24,252 bases of DNA from SM23-28-2 sp964512285. Lineage in GTDB: Bacteria > Chloroflexota > Dehalococcoidia > SM23-28-2. The position numbers and the translations under genes were made by a program. The notes under the pieces are model-generated. The model was not told where the DNA came from and searched no databases. It worked only from the letters and a program-made list of their open reading frames with translations. Shown in pieces: positions 14,146 through 22,742 of this stretch (its first letter is position 1; the number at the start of each line of letters is the position of its first letter). The DNA lies in assembly GCA_964512285.1 (NCBI GenBank), contig CAZEJO010000030.1, forward strand, positions 1-24,252, given 5' to 3'.

Positions 14146-14736
14146 TCACCATACCACCTCGTACAGGCGTTGTCTGCCGGGTATGCCCTTCAACTGCCTG
14201 CGACCGGCGTCCCTGAACGCCACCTCGGCCACGGAGCCGGCGAGGTCGCGCACCACCTCGGCCACCAGGATTTGGCCACCCCGCGCCCTGTGAGTGATGC
14301 GAGCGGCCACATTGACAGCCGTGCCGAAGTAATCGTTTCTCTCCTCGATCGACTCGCCGCTATTGAGGCCAACCCTCACCTTGAGCGGGGTCTCCGGGTG
14401 CTCTCGGTTATGATCAGCGAAGGCCCTCTGGATGTCTACGGCGCAACGCAGAGCCCTGGTGGCGCTTGGGAAGGCAGCCATGAAGCTGTCGCCCATGTAC
14501 TTGACCACCCGGCCGCTGTGGCGAGCAGCGCACTCGGCAAGAATACGATCGTGTTCCTGCAAGAGCTTGTGGGCGTGCTGGTCTCCGAGCAACTGGGCGA
14601 GACGGGTCCAGCCTTCGATGTCGGTGAACAACAGGGTGAATGTACCCTCAACAGAGGGCGTGGACAGGGCTTTGCCGCACCAGATGCAGGACGACGAATC
14701 AGACGGATTGTCCGCATTGCAGTAGGGACAGCGCAT
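14146..14736 (-). CDS. Class III adenylate/guanylate cyclase with N-terminal zinc ribbon
   Basis: The 196-residue product starts with a zinc ribbon (C3-x2-C6, C17-x2-C20), directly followed by a class III cyclase domain. Metal ligands are Asp39 (FTDIEGW) and Asp83 (KYMGDSF), with Lys79 and Asp135 at the base-selecting sites favouring ATP, and Asn142/Arg146 of VNVAARI for the transition state. It ends with LKGIPGRQRLYEVV, the common cyclase tail. There is no membrane segment, so it is a soluble enzyme making cAMP as a homodimer; the zinc ribbon may sense metal or redox state (inference). The start at 14736 is preferred over an upstream ATG (14781), because a TTGACA promoter lies just upstream and its -10 box overlaps that codon. 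The ribosome site is weak. The UGA-containing peroxiredoxin follows 41 bases downstream. Confidence 0.88.
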   Translation of the reverse strand: MRCPYCNADNPSDSSSCIWCGKALSTPSVEGTFTLLFTDIEGWTRLAQLLGDQHAHKLLQEHDRILAECAARHSGRVVKYMGDSFMAAFPSATRALRCAVDIQRAFADHNREHPETPLKVRVGLNSGESIEERNDYFGTAVNVAARITHRARGGQILVAEVVRDLAGSVAEVAFRDAGRRQLKGIPGRQRLYEVVW

Positions 14737-14779
14737 CGTCAGAAACTCTGCTAGCTCAGGCGTTCGGCAGCGTGACCAC

Positions 14780-14809
14780 ATGGTAGGTTGTCCAAAGTGA
14801 CCTTGTCAA
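14780..14809 (-). promoter_or_regulatory. Likely promoter of the cyclase-peroxiredoxin operon
   Basis: Minus strand TTGACA (14809-14804), a perfect -35 box, is followed after 18 bases by TACCAT (14785-14780, four of six). Transcription would start near 14773, giving a leader of about 37 bases to the ATG at 14736. This supports the shorter cyclase start. Confidence 0.45.
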
Positions 14810-14864
14810 GCGAGAATAGATCCGGACGACCGGCGAGTGTTGGCCATAGGAAGGAGGAGCGGAA

Positions 14865-15521
14865 GTGACAGGAGCGGAAGAAGGAGCAGAGACAACGGGA
14901 ATGCCCAGGATCGGTGAGCGGGCGCCGGACTTCGAGGCGCTGACAACACATGGTCCCCTCACCATGAACGACCTGCGAGGCCAGTGGGTGATTCTCTTCT
15001 CCCACCCCGCTGACTTCACGCCCGTCTGCACCACCGAGTTCGTCGCGCTCGCTCGACGCGCCGAGGAGTTCGCCCAGCGCAATGTGAAGCTGGTCGGCCT
15101 GAGCATCGACAGCATCCATTCCCACCTCGCCTGGCTGCGGAATATCGAGGAGAAGCTGGGGGTCAAGATTCCCTTCCCCGTCATAGCGGACGTGGACATG
15201 AACGTCGCCAACAAATTCGGGATGATCCATCCGGAGGCCAGCACCACGGCCGCTGTGCGCGCCCTCTTTGTCATCGACCCGGACGGCTTCATTCAGGCCA
15301 CGATCTACTATCCCTTGCAGACCGGCAGGAGTGTCGACGAGATCCTGCGCCTCGTCGATGCCCTGCAGACCACCCATCAGCACCACGTGGCTACGCCGGC
15401 CGACTGGCGTCCGGGAGAGAAGGTGATAGTACCACCACCCCTGACCGAGGAGCAGGTTGAGGAGCTCCTAGCGTCAGACTACGAGAAGACCGATTTCTAC
15501 CTGATGAAGAGGGACCTGTGA
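14865..15521 (+). CDS. 1-Cys peroxiredoxin (Prx6/AhpC-TSA family)
   Basis: This 218-residue peroxiredoxin has the peroxidatic Cys55 in HPADFTPVCTTEF. There are no other cysteines, so it is a one-cysteine enzyme needing an external thiol. The C-terminal extension (ATPADWRPGEKVIVPPPL) and the length match the Prx6 group common in archaea and anaerobes. The start is GTG 14865, with AAGGAGG 8 bases upstream; the internal ATG at 14901 has no site. It reduces H2O2 and organic peroxides in the cytoplasm. It is divergent from the cyclase-PrxU operon, giving two non-redundant peroxidases back to back. It ends towards fumC, with a long hairpin between them. Confidence 0.95.
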   Translation: MTGAEEGAETTGMPRIGERAPDFEALTTHGPLTMNDLRGQWVILFSHPADFTPVCTTEFVALARRAEEFAQRNVKLVGLSIDSIHSHLAWLRNIEEKLGVKIPFPVIADVDMNVANKFGMIHPEASTTAAVRALFVIDPDGFIQATIYYPLQTGRSVDEILRLVDALQTTHQHHVATPADWRPGEKVIVPPPLTEEQVEELLASDYEKTDFYLMKRDL

Positions 15522-15620
15522 AAAGACGAGGGATGTGCTTCCTCTCAGCCGCCGGGAGATGCCGTCCTAGTCTTTACTGTCTCCACGTAATGGCGACGCC
15601 AGGCTGCCCGAGGTGAGGCC

Positions 15621-15675
15621 CTTCGCTACGCTCAGGGCGACGGAAATGGCTGGCGTCATTCTGAGCGAAGCGAAG
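15621..15675. repeat. Long imperfect hairpin, probable dispersed intergenic repeat
   Basis: Arms of 21 bases (15621-15641 and 15655-15675) are imperfect inverted copies separated by 13 bases, with the shared core CTGAGCG-x-AGCGAAG. The element lies between convergent genes (peroxiredoxin and fumC), where it could terminate both transcripts. The core GTCATTCTGAGCGAAGCGAA is one I recognise as recurring in intergenic regions of many unrelated bacterial genomes, so it may be a REP-like dispersed element. Nothing else is seen in 15522-15701. Confidence 0.65.
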
Positions 15676-15701
15676 AATCTCAGCCGCAGCAGACTGCCAG
15701 C

Positions 15702-17114
15702 CTAGTCTTCTTTCCCCCGCAGTCCGGGCTCCGTCATCCCGGTGGGGTCGAGGGCACGCCGCAGCTCCTCGTCCGATAGCTCCGTGCGCTCCTGCGCCAC
15801 CTCTCGAATGGTGCGCCCGCTGCCTGCCGCCTCTTTCGCTATCTCTGCCGCCGCGTCGTAGCCGATAATGGGCGCCAGCCCCGTTGCTATGCCAAGCCCC
15901 TTCTCCACCAGCTCCGGCCCCCTCTCCGTAGCCTGAAGACCATCGACGCAGCGCTCCGCGAAGTTCCTCGCTGCCGCCGCCAGCAGCTCGATCGACTGGA
16001 GAAGATTGTAGCCGGCGACAGGCATCATCGTGTTCAGTTCGAAGAAGCTGCGCTGACCGGCGACAGCTACTGTCGCATCGTTCCCTATCACCTGAGCGCA
16101 AACCTGGATGAGCGCCTCGGCAATAACTGGATTGACCTTCCCAGGCATGATGGAGCTTCCCGGTTGAACCTCCGGAAGGATCAGCTCCCCGAGGCCGGCT
16201 CGTGGCCCCGAGCCCAGCCAACTGATGTCGTTCGCTATCTTGAGCAGAGCGATGGCGGCTGCTCTCAGCGCCCCACTGCACCCCACGACCGCATCGAGGT
16301 TGCTCTGGGCCTGGAAGTGATTATCGGTCTCGCGCACCGCCAGGCCGGTCGCCGCCGAGAGACGCTCGCATACCCGCGCCGCGAACTGAGGATGAGTGTT
16401 GAGACCGGTGCCCACCGCGGTGCCGCCCAGTGCCACCTCCTCCAGCTCCGTCGCCGCCCTTCCCAGCCGCTGCAGCGCTCGCGCCACCTGCCCGGCGTAC
16501 CCCTGAAACTCCTGTCCGAGGCGGATGGGCGTGGCGTCCTGCAAGTGTGTGCGACCGGTCTTGACCACCGGCCAGAACTCCTCTGCTTTGGCCGCCAGTG
16601 ACGCCCGCAGTTCGCTCAGCGCCGGCGTCAGATCCTCTCGTATGGCCAGCAGCGCCGAGAGGTGGATCGCCGTAGGGATGACATCGTTGGACGACTGCCC
16701 GAGGTTGACGTGATCGTTCGGATGCACCAGCTTCGATCCCCGCCGGCCTCCCAGAAGCTCCACCGCCCTGTTCGCTATCACCTCGTTGGCGTTCATGTTG
16801 GTCGAAGTACCGGATCCCGTCTGGAAAACATCGACCACAAACTGGTCGTCGAGACGCCCCTCAGCGACCTCGTCGGCGGCGCGGACGATGGCCTCGGCGA
16901 GCCTCGGCTCCAGAAGACCGAGGTCTGCGTTTACCTCGGCCGCACTGCGCTTGATAAGCCCCAGAGCGCGGATGAACCGTCGAGAGAATCGCAATCCGCT
17001 GATGGGGAAGTTGCCGACGGCGCGCATTGTGGACGCGCCGTAGTAGGCCTCCTCCGGGACCTGCACTGAGCCCATGGAGTCACGCTCGCTTCGGGTGCCC
17101 TTACGTTCGCTCAT
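15702..17114 (-). CDS. fumC: Class II fumarate hydratase
   Basis: This 470-residue enzyme interconverts fumarate and malate in the TCA cycle. It shows FQTGSGTSTNMNANEV (97-112), HPNDHVNLGQSSND (131-144), TGRTHLQDATP (186-196, with the conserved active-site His190) and the family signature GSSIMPGKVNP (319-329) with the catalytic serine loop. These distinguish fumarase from argininosuccinate lyase and adenylosuccinate lyase; aspartase is close, but the N-D-H-V-N and T-G-R-T-H-L-Q-D patterns favour fumarase. The start ATG 17112-17114 follows a GAGGGG site; an in-frame start 18 codons earlier has none. Class II enzymes are iron-free and oxygen-stable, fitting a cell facing peroxide. It is monocistronic as far as the window shows. 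Confidence 0.95.
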   Translation of the reverse strand: MSERKGTRSERDSMGSVQVPEEAYYGASTMRAVGNFPISGLRFSRRFIRALGLIKRSAAEVNADLGLLEPRLAEAIVRAADEVAEGRLDDQFVVDVFQTGSGTSTNMNANEVIANRAVELLGGRRGSKLVHPNDHVNLGQSSNDVIPTAIHLSALLAIREDLTPALSELRASLAAKAEEFWPVVKTGRTHLQDATPIRLGQEFQGYAGQVARALQRLGRAATELEEVALGGTAVGTGLNTHPQFAARVCERLSAATGLAVRETDNHFQAQSNLDAVVGCSGALRAAAIALLKIANDISWLGSGPRAGLGELILPEVQPGSSIMPGKVNPVIAEALIQVCAQVIGNDATVAVAGQRSFFELNTMMPVAGYNLLQSIELLAAAARNFAERCVDGLQATERGPELVEKGLGIATGLAPIIGYDAAAEIAKEAAGSGRTIREVAQERTELSDEELRRALDPTGMTEPGLRGKED

Positions 17115-17346
17115 GCTTCCCCTCAGTCGGAGCGGCTGACCCCGTCGCGCATTGCACCAGCGGGTCAAGCTCCAGCCAGACGCTTACGGATCGAACCATC
17201 TTCGGGGCACTGTGTGCAAGTCTCCATCCCTCAAGAAGAGAAACACCTTGATCACTGGCTGCAGCCGCCGTCCTCCATCACCCAGCGGGCCAAGGGTGAA
17301 CATGCGGGACAGCACACGCGCAGAATTCGTAACACAGGTCCAGCCC

Positions 17347-18042
17347 TTATCCTTCCACCGCATAACGCAGGGCTGCCTCCGCATGAATGGCTGTCGTATC
17401 GAAGAGTGGCATAGCGGCATCTGCCTCTGCGACCAGCATGGGGATTTCAGTGCACCCCAGTATGACCCCCTGAGCACCGCGTTCCGCCAGCCTCCTGATG
17501 ACTCCAGTGAATCCAGCGCGTGACTCATCGCGGATCTGACCAGCGACCAGTTCATCGTAGATGACCGCGTTCACGTAGTGACGGTCCTTGGCGTCCGGCA
17601 CAAGGACGGTGATGCCTCTTCTCTCCAAGGCATCCTGGTAGAATCTCTTTTCCATCGTGTACTGAGTGCCGAGCAATCCCACCCTCTTCATCCCTCCCGC
17701 CAGGATGGCCTCGCCGACGGCGTCCAGCAGGCCGAGCATCGGGACTTGGACACAGGCCTGAACCTCCTCGAACACCAGGTGCATGGTGTTGGTAGCTATG
17801 ATGATGAAATCCGCGCCCGCCACCTCGAGCTTCCGAGCAGCTTCGCCCAAGCCCTGTGCTACCAGATCCCACCGCTCTTGTTGGGGCCAGTCTACATATG
17901 GCTGAAAGCTGACACTGTAGATGATGATCTCCGGGTAGCCATAGTCGCCAAATCGCTCGGTGTACCTGCGGGTGATGTGCTCATAGTACGCTATCGTTGA
18001 TTCGGGACTCATGCCGCCGAGGATGCCGATCTTCTTGTGCAT
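17347..18042 (-). CDS. Aspartate/glutamate racemase family protein (YgeA-like)
   Basis: The 231-residue product has the Asp/Glu racemase fold with GILGGMSPEST (6-16) and the two catalytic loops ATNTMH (83-88) and LGCTEI (195-200). The first catalytic residue is Thr84 instead of Cys, and only Cys197 remains. This is the Thr/Cys arrangement of the E. coli YgeA-type enzyme, which is reported to convert the L- to the D-amino acid with little reverse activity. The product would supply D-Glu or D-Asp, for example for cell wall or amino-acid catabolism, but the substrate is not settled by sequence. A strong AAGGAGG site precedes the ATG. It is 124 bases downstream of the OYE-type reductase on the same strand, so co-transcription is possible but not evident. 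Confidence 0.9.
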   Translation of the reverse strand: MHKKIGILGGMSPESTIAYYEHITRRYTERFGDYGYPEIIIYSVSFQPYVDWPQQERWDLVAQGLGEAARKLEVAGADFIIIATNTMHLVFEEVQACVQVPMLGLLDAVGEAILAGGMKRVGLLGTQYTMEKRFYQDALERRGITVLVPDAKDRHYVNAVIYDELVAGQIRDESRAGFTGVIRRLAERGAQGVILGCTEIPMLVAEADAAMPLFDTTAIHAEAALRYAVEG

Positions 18043-18166
18043 GGCCTGCTCCTCCTTCCCCAGCCCGAGGTAAGCGTCCCCTCAGCGTTGATGTAAACGT
18101 GGCAAAGCCAGAATATTCCTGCCCACAAGCAGGCTACGCTTCCGCATGGCGGGAAGATCGCCTGGA

Positions 18167-20128
18167 CTACACCATTCGGCCCACGCGAAGTCCGTCCAGC
18201 GTGGAGTCCAGCATCTTGCGAGGGGCCAGAGCTTGCCCGACAAGATAGAGTTCGCGCACCTTGCCCTTGAGGGCCTTGTACAGACTATCGTTGGCCACGC
18301 TGCCCAGGGCCAGCACAACGGTGTCTACTTCCTCGATGGTACGCCCCTGGCGGCTGAGGATGTTAGTGGCTACAACAGTGTTCTCCTGAACGGCCTTTAT
18401 CCGCATGCTGTTGGTCACCACCACCCCCTTGCGATACAGCCGCGATAGCACGAAGCCGAGGGTCAGCGGCTCTACCTGGAAGCCCGCTATCGCTCCCCAG
18501 GGTACGAGTACCTCCACCTCGCAGCCGCGGTCGGAGAGGAAATCGGCCGTGGTTAGACCTTCCATTCCACGATCCAGGGCGAAGAGGACGACCTTCTTGC
18601 CCGCCTGAGCCTTGCCCGTTAGGATGTCCCGCGCCTGCACTACGTTGGGTTGCGTTGCGCCAGAGAAAGTGCCTGCGGCTGGCAGCCCGCCGGCGGCCAC
18701 GATGACCACATCCGGATTGACCTCCTCGATGGTCTTCTCATCCACTGTAGAGCCCAGGTGGACATCGACTCCCAGTAGCTTGAACTGGTACTCGTAGTAG
18801 CGAACCGGCTCCGCCATGTCCTGCCTACCGGGAGCCTTGGCGGCGATCTGGAGCTGGCCGCCCAACTGCTCATCCTTCTCGTACAGAGAGACGGAGTGAC
18901 CCCGCAGCGCGGCCACCCGTGCCGCCTCCATGCCGGCGATGCCTGCGCCGATGACCATCACCTTTTTCTTGACCGGTGCGGGGGTGATCTCCATCTCCTT
19001 TTCCCGTCCCACGCTGGGATTGAGGGCGCAGGTGATGGGGAGGGTCTCAGCATTACGGCCCCAGCAGCCCTCGCTGCAACCGATACAGCGGCGAATCTCA
19101 TCCAGCCTTCCTTCCCGCGCCTTGTTGGGCAGCTCGGGGTCGCACAGGTTGGCGCGGGTCATCCCCACCATGTCCGCCTGATTCTTAGCCAGGATGTCCT
19201 CGGCCACCACAGGGTCGGTGATGCGGCCGACGCAGAACACCGGCACGTCCACCACCTCCTTGATCCCGGCCGCCAGGTAAACGAAGGGGGCGGCGGGCAT
19301 GTACATGGGTGGGATCTGCGCCCCGCCGGCGCCAACGGTGACGCTAACGTAGTCCAGCTTGCCTGCGGCCGTTAGCTTGGGCATAATCCTTCTCATGTCC
19401 TGGAGTCCTAGGCCACCTCCCTGGAACTGGTCGCCGCTAATCCGCAAGCCCACGGTAAAGTCGGAGCCGACAGCAGCCCGAACCGCATCGATCACCTCCT
19501 GGATGAAGCGAAGGCGGTTCTCCTCGTCTCCGCCGTATTCATCGCTACGCCGGTTGGTGCGAGGGGACATGAACTGCTCGATCAAGAAGCCATGGGTGCC
19601 CATGAGCTCTACCCCGTCCAGGCCGGCCTCCCGCATTCGCCGAGCCGAGTCGCCAAATGCCTGAATTATCTCCTTGACCTCTTCAACCTCCATGGCATGA
19701 GCGGTCTCGGCGTGGAAGGAGCCGGGGACAGCCGAGCAGGACCACAGGGGCAGGCTGCCCTCTCGCGCCTCGAACCAAAGGCTGCCCGGATGCCATAGCT
19801 GGGCTACCAGCTTGGCTCCGTGCTCGTGCACCGCAGAGACGATCCGCCTGAAGGGCTCGATGCATGCGTCCTTGTAGGCGTGGATGACGAAGGGCTCGGT
19901 GGCAGCGGTGGGGTGGACGGCCTGGTCCTCGGTGACGATGAGGCCGATGCCCCCTTTGGCCTTTGACGCCCAGTAGTTCAGATGCCGTTCCGATGGAAGG
20001 CCGCCATCGGCGAAGTCGGTAAGGTGGGCGGTACTCACGATGCGGTTGCGGACGGTAAATGTGCCGATCTTCAGTGGTGTGAAGAGGTGCTTGAACTGTA
20101 CTTGGGAACTCTCTGATGCGCTGGTCAT
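18167..20128 (-). CDS. FMN/4Fe-4S/FAD oxidoreductase, 2,4-dienoyl-CoA reductase / Old Yellow Enzyme family
   Basis: This 653-residue enzyme has an N-terminal Old-Yellow-Enzyme TIM barrel (about 12-345; HGFLIEQFMSPRTNRRSDEYGG at 179-200). A 4Fe-4S site follows with Cys348, Cys351, Cys355 and Cys367 (C-x2-C-x3-C-x11-C), then a C-terminal FAD/NAD(P)H domain (GAGIAGMEAA at 394-403). This is the architecture of 2,4-dienoyl-CoA reductase (FadH), trimethylamine dehydrogenase and related enoate or bile-acid reductases. AAGGAG stands 8 bases before the ATG. It lies 92 bases behind an acyl-CoA dehydrogenase, with ETF genes across the divergent promoter, so oxidation or reduction of unsaturated acyl-CoA is the likely setting. 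The exact substrate is undetermined. Confidence 0.92.
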   Translation of the reverse strand: MTSASESSQVQFKHLFTPLKIGTFTVRNRIVSTAHLTDFADGGLPSERHLNYWASKAKGGIGLIVTEDQAVHPTAATEPFVIHAYKDACIEPFRRIVSAVHEHGAKLVAQLWHPGSLWFEAREGSLPLWSCSAVPGSFHAETAHAMEVEEVKEIIQAFGDSARRMREAGLDGVELMGTHGFLIEQFMSPRTNRRSDEYGGDEENRLRFIQEVIDAVRAAVGSDFTVGLRISGDQFQGGGLGLQDMRRIMPKLTAAGKLDYVSVTVGAGGAQIPPMYMPAAPFVYLAAGIKEVVDVPVFCVGRITDPVVAEDILAKNQADMVGMTRANLCDPELPNKAREGRLDEIRRCIGCSEGCWGRNAETLPITCALNPSVGREKEMEITPAPVKKKVMVIGAGIAGMEAARVAALRGHSVSLYEKDEQLGGQLQIAAKAPGRQDMAEPVRYYEYQFKLLGVDVHLGSTVDEKTIEEVNPDVVIVAAGGLPAAGTFSGATQPNVVQARDILTGKAQAGKKVVLFALDRGMEGLTTADFLSDRGCEVEVLVPWGAIAGFQVEPLTLGFVLSRLYRKGVVVTNSMRIKAVQENTVVATNILSRQGRTIEEVDTVVLALGSVANDSLYKALKGKVRELYLVGQALAPRKMLDSTLDGLRVGRMV

Positions 20129-20220
20129 GGGCAGTACTCCTTCGCCGCTGCTGACGCCCGCTCAAGCAATACCGCTTCGAAGCACCCCCTAGCGGTGCGC
20201 CAGCAACTGTTACGCTCAGC

Positions 20221-21447
20221 TCAGTGGTCGCCCATCTGGAAGTCGTAGTATCCGCGAACTACGTCGAATCTGCCGAGCTGGGCCCCTCCTTCCCAGAGCT
20301 GAATCTCTTTGCAGTCCCTCCAATATTTCTCCACGCCGTACTCGCGCATATAGCCGTAGGATCCCATCAACTCCATAGCCTTGTTGGTAACCATAATGGC
20401 CACTTCGGTACCGTAGACCTTAGCGATGCTCGCTCGGGACAGGTGGTCAGGCGATTCCCGAGGCCCATAGATCTCCGGGCGGTCGAACATGTAAGCCGCG
20501 GTCAAATAGTACGTCCTGGCGGTCTCGATGCCGATGACCATATCGGCCAGCATCCCGGCACAGATGGAATGCTCCCGGATGGGCTTCCCAGCCACGATTC
20601 TGTTCTTGGTGTACTCGAGAACCGTCTCAAAAGCACCCTGAGCCGCGCCCACAGCCATAGCCCCGCTCCCTAGTCGGCCAACGGTCAGATTGATCTGGAG
20701 CAGCTTAGCATCCTCTCCGGGGCCTGCCGCGCGGTTCTTCTTAGGGACCCTCACGTTGTCCAAATAGATATCGCAGTTTCTGTCCGCCTGCATGCCTGCC
20801 TTGTTTTCGAACTTGCCGAAGGAGAGCCCTTCGCTGGGATGGGGCACGTAGATCAAGGCGATGCCCTCGTCCCCCAGATTGGGGTCGGTGGTGCAGACAA
20901 CGCAGTAATAGGCAGAGATGCCCGCGTTGCTGGGAAACCTCTTGCTTCCGTTCAGAACCCATTCATCTCCGTCCAGGATGGCCCTGGTGGAGATGCTTTT
21001 CCCATGCAGGGCAGGGTTTTCGACGTCGCACCCTGCTTCGGGCTCCGTCATGGCGAAGCATCCTCTGCGTAGCTCGTCGCCAGAAAAGACCGCGGCGACC
21101 TCGCGCAGCACCGCTTCGTTGTTGGCCAGGATCGCCGGCATAATGAACCAGCCGGTGCAACCCAGTGACACAGCCAGCCCGACGTCCCCTCGAGCGATCT
21201 CCTCCATGAGGACGCAGGTGCCGACCGCCGATCTCTGTGGCAGGCCGCCGTATCTCTCCGGCACTATGCCGCGCTGAAACCCGATGTCCTTCAGCTTTTC
21301 CGATATCCTGTCGATGAGAATATGGTCTTTATCATCGTCCAGTTGCTGGCGAACGGGCATGATCTCTCTATCTACAAAGGCCCTCACCGCTTGTTGGATC
21401 AACCTGTCCTTTTCGGTCAGCAACTCCCTAAGAAGCGGCTGACTCAT
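20221..21447 (-). CDS. Acyl-CoA dehydrogenase
   Basis: The 408-residue flavoenzyme starts at ATG 21445-21447 (AAGGAAG upstream); an extension to 21543 lacks a ribosome site. Typical motifs are FAMTEPEAGCDV for FAD/substrate binding, the WVLNGSKRFPSNA strand, VGRLGSGAMAVGAAQGAFE in the helical domain, and MELMGSYGYMREY. Near the C-terminus QLWEGGAQLGRFDV holds the likely catalytic base Glu386, at the position of the Glu in MCAD-type Y-E-G-T. It oxidises an acyl-CoA to the enoyl-CoA and passes electrons to ETF, whose two genes lie directly upstream on the other strand. The chain-length or aromatic/alicyclic preference is unknown. Confidence 0.93.
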   Translation of the reverse strand: MSQPLLRELLTEKDRLIQQAVRAFVDREIMPVRQQLDDDKDHILIDRISEKLKDIGFQRGIVPERYGGLPQRSAVGTCVLMEEIARGDVGLAVSLGCTGWFIMPAILANNEAVLREVAAVFSGDELRRGCFAMTEPEAGCDVENPALHGKSISTRAILDGDEWVLNGSKRFPSNAGISAYYCVVCTTDPNLGDEGIALIYVPHPSEGLSFGKFENKAGMQADRNCDIYLDNVRVPKKNRAAGPGEDAKLLQINLTVGRLGSGAMAVGAAQGAFETVLEYTKNRIVAGKPIREHSICAGMLADMVIGIETARTYYLTAAYMFDRPEIYGPRESPDHLSRASIAKVYGTEVAIMVTNKAMELMGSYGYMREYGVEKYWRDCKEIQLWEGGAQLGRFDVVRGYYDFQMGDH

Positions 21448-21616
21448 GCTTCCATCTTCCTTTCTGAACCTCCGCCAGATCCACGCACTGGACTGAAGCA
21501 CCCTCGCTCGGCTTTCGGGGCGGTCTTGGTGCGCAGATCGCATTGCATGACGAGGCGGAGTCTCAACCCGCAGAGCATCTGGTAGAATAACGCAGATCGG
21601 CCTGACCTTACAAGTA
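21448..21616. promoter_or_regulatory. Divergent control region between acyl-CoA dehydrogenase and etfA
   Basis: The 169 bases separate oppositely directed genes of one pathway. The only box noticed is TAGAAT (21583-21588, plus strand), a five-of-six -10 match for etfA, without a good -35. Shared regulation is inferred from the layout, not from a recognised operator. Confidence 0.35.
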
Positions 21617-22729
21617 ATGGGGGCGCGCGGTGGCAGCCCCGCGCCTTATCGAGCTATGCGAGCAGAACCGACGGGTGACATATGGGTTATCGTCGACCAT
21701 ACCGGCGACGAGGTAGAAGATGTTGCCCGGGAGCTCCTGGGGCAGGCCCGCGAGCTGGCCGATCGACTGGGCCTGCCGGCGGCAGCGGTGCTCCTGGGCG
21801 ATGACGTTGGTGGCCTGGCGCCTCTTCTCGGTCAGTGCGGCGCCGACAGGGTCTATTTAGCCGAAGACCCTCTTCTGAGCGCCTACAACCCCGACGCCTA
21901 TACTCCCCTTCTCGCCGATCTCATCCGTCGCGAGCGGCCTTCCATCCTCCTCTGGGGTGCCACCGATCAGGGGCGCGACCTGGCGCCGCGGGTGGCCGCC
22001 CGCCTGAGCGTAGGTCTGGCCTCCAATTGCACCCGCGTCGACCTGAGCGAAGACGGCCTGCTGGTGATGACCCGCCCGGTCTACGGCGGCAAGGCATCCT
22101 GCAACGTCGTCTGCCCTCAGGCCAGGCCGCAGATGGCCACCCTTCAGCCGGGTGCGGTGCCCGCCAAGCGTCCGGATCCCAACCGTCAGACACAGGTACT
22201 CGCAGTGGATGTGAGCCTATCGTTCCAGAGCCTGCGTCTCCGCCTGGAGAAGATAGTCAAGATTCCTCCCGCGGCTCTGGACGTGACCGAGGCGGAGGTC
22301 ATCGTTGCTGGCGGGCGAGGCGCTGGCAGCCAGGAAGGCTTCCACCTGGTGGAGCAGTTAGCTCACTTAATGGGCGCCGCCGTGGCCGCCTCCAGACCGG
22401 TGGTGGACGCCGGCTGGGCTCCCTATGAGCGACAGGTGGGACTGAGCGGCAAGACCGTCGCCCCCCGGCTGTACGTTGCTTGCGGCATCTCCGGCGTCAA
22501 TCACCATGTCGTGGGGATGAAGGATTCTAGGGCGGTCGTCGCTATAGACCAGGATCCCCAGGCCCCTATCTTCCAGCTAGCAGACGTAAAGATAGTGGGC
22601 GATATGCATCAGGTGCTGCCCTCGCTGATCGAGCGGCTGCGGCGATTGCGGCAGGAACGGGGGACGACTGAGGACGAGGAGGTTCTGCGGGCGCTGGCCA
22701 ACGTGCCTGGTGCCAGGCAGGTCTCGTGA
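21617..22729 (+). CDS. etfA: Electron transfer flavoprotein, alpha subunit
   Basis: The 370-residue product has the N-terminal ETF domain (about 20-190) and the C-terminal FAD-binding domain with GGRGAGSQEGF (232-242), GLSGKTVAPRLYVACGISG (275-293), NHHVVGMKDS and AIDQDPQAPIFQLAD. With EtfB it carries electrons from the acyl-CoA dehydrogenase to the membrane quinone pool via ETF:quinone oxidoreductase (not in window). Whether it bifurcates cannot be decided by eye. The start is uncertain: ATG 21617 has no ribosome site and lies about 22 bases after the possible promoter start, and ATG 21656 (a 357-residue product) begins closer to the conserved DIWVIVDH strand. The gene order alpha-beta is the reverse of the common beta-alpha order. 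Confidence 0.92.
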   Translation: MGARGGSPAPYRAMRAEPTGDIWVIVDHTGDEVEDVARELLGQARELADRLGLPAAAVLLGDDVGGLAPLLGQCGADRVYLAEDPLLSAYNPDAYTPLLADLIRRERPSILLWGATDQGRDLAPRVAARLSVGLASNCTRVDLSEDGLLVMTRPVYGGKASCNVVCPQARPQMATLQPGAVPAKRPDPNRQTQVLAVDVSLSFQSLRLRLEKIVKIPPAALDVTEAEVIVAGGRGAGSQEGFHLVEQLAHLMGAAVAASRPVVDAGWAPYERQVGLSGKTVAPRLYVACGISGVNHHVVGMKDSRAVVAIDQDPQAPIFQLADVKIVGDMHQVLPSLIERLRRLRQERGTTEDEEVLRALANVPGARQVS

Positions 22730-22742
22730 GGTGACAAGCTCG

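Noticed and set aside
13961..14152. Two separate truncated peroxiredoxin genes instead of one
   Set aside because: Both parts share one frame, and the second part has no ribosome site at its first ATG; read-through restores a full domain.
14737..14781. Upstream start for the cyclase at 14781
   Set aside because: The ATG overlaps the -10 box of a TTGACA promoter and has no ribosome site; the zinc ribbon begins right after ATG 14736.
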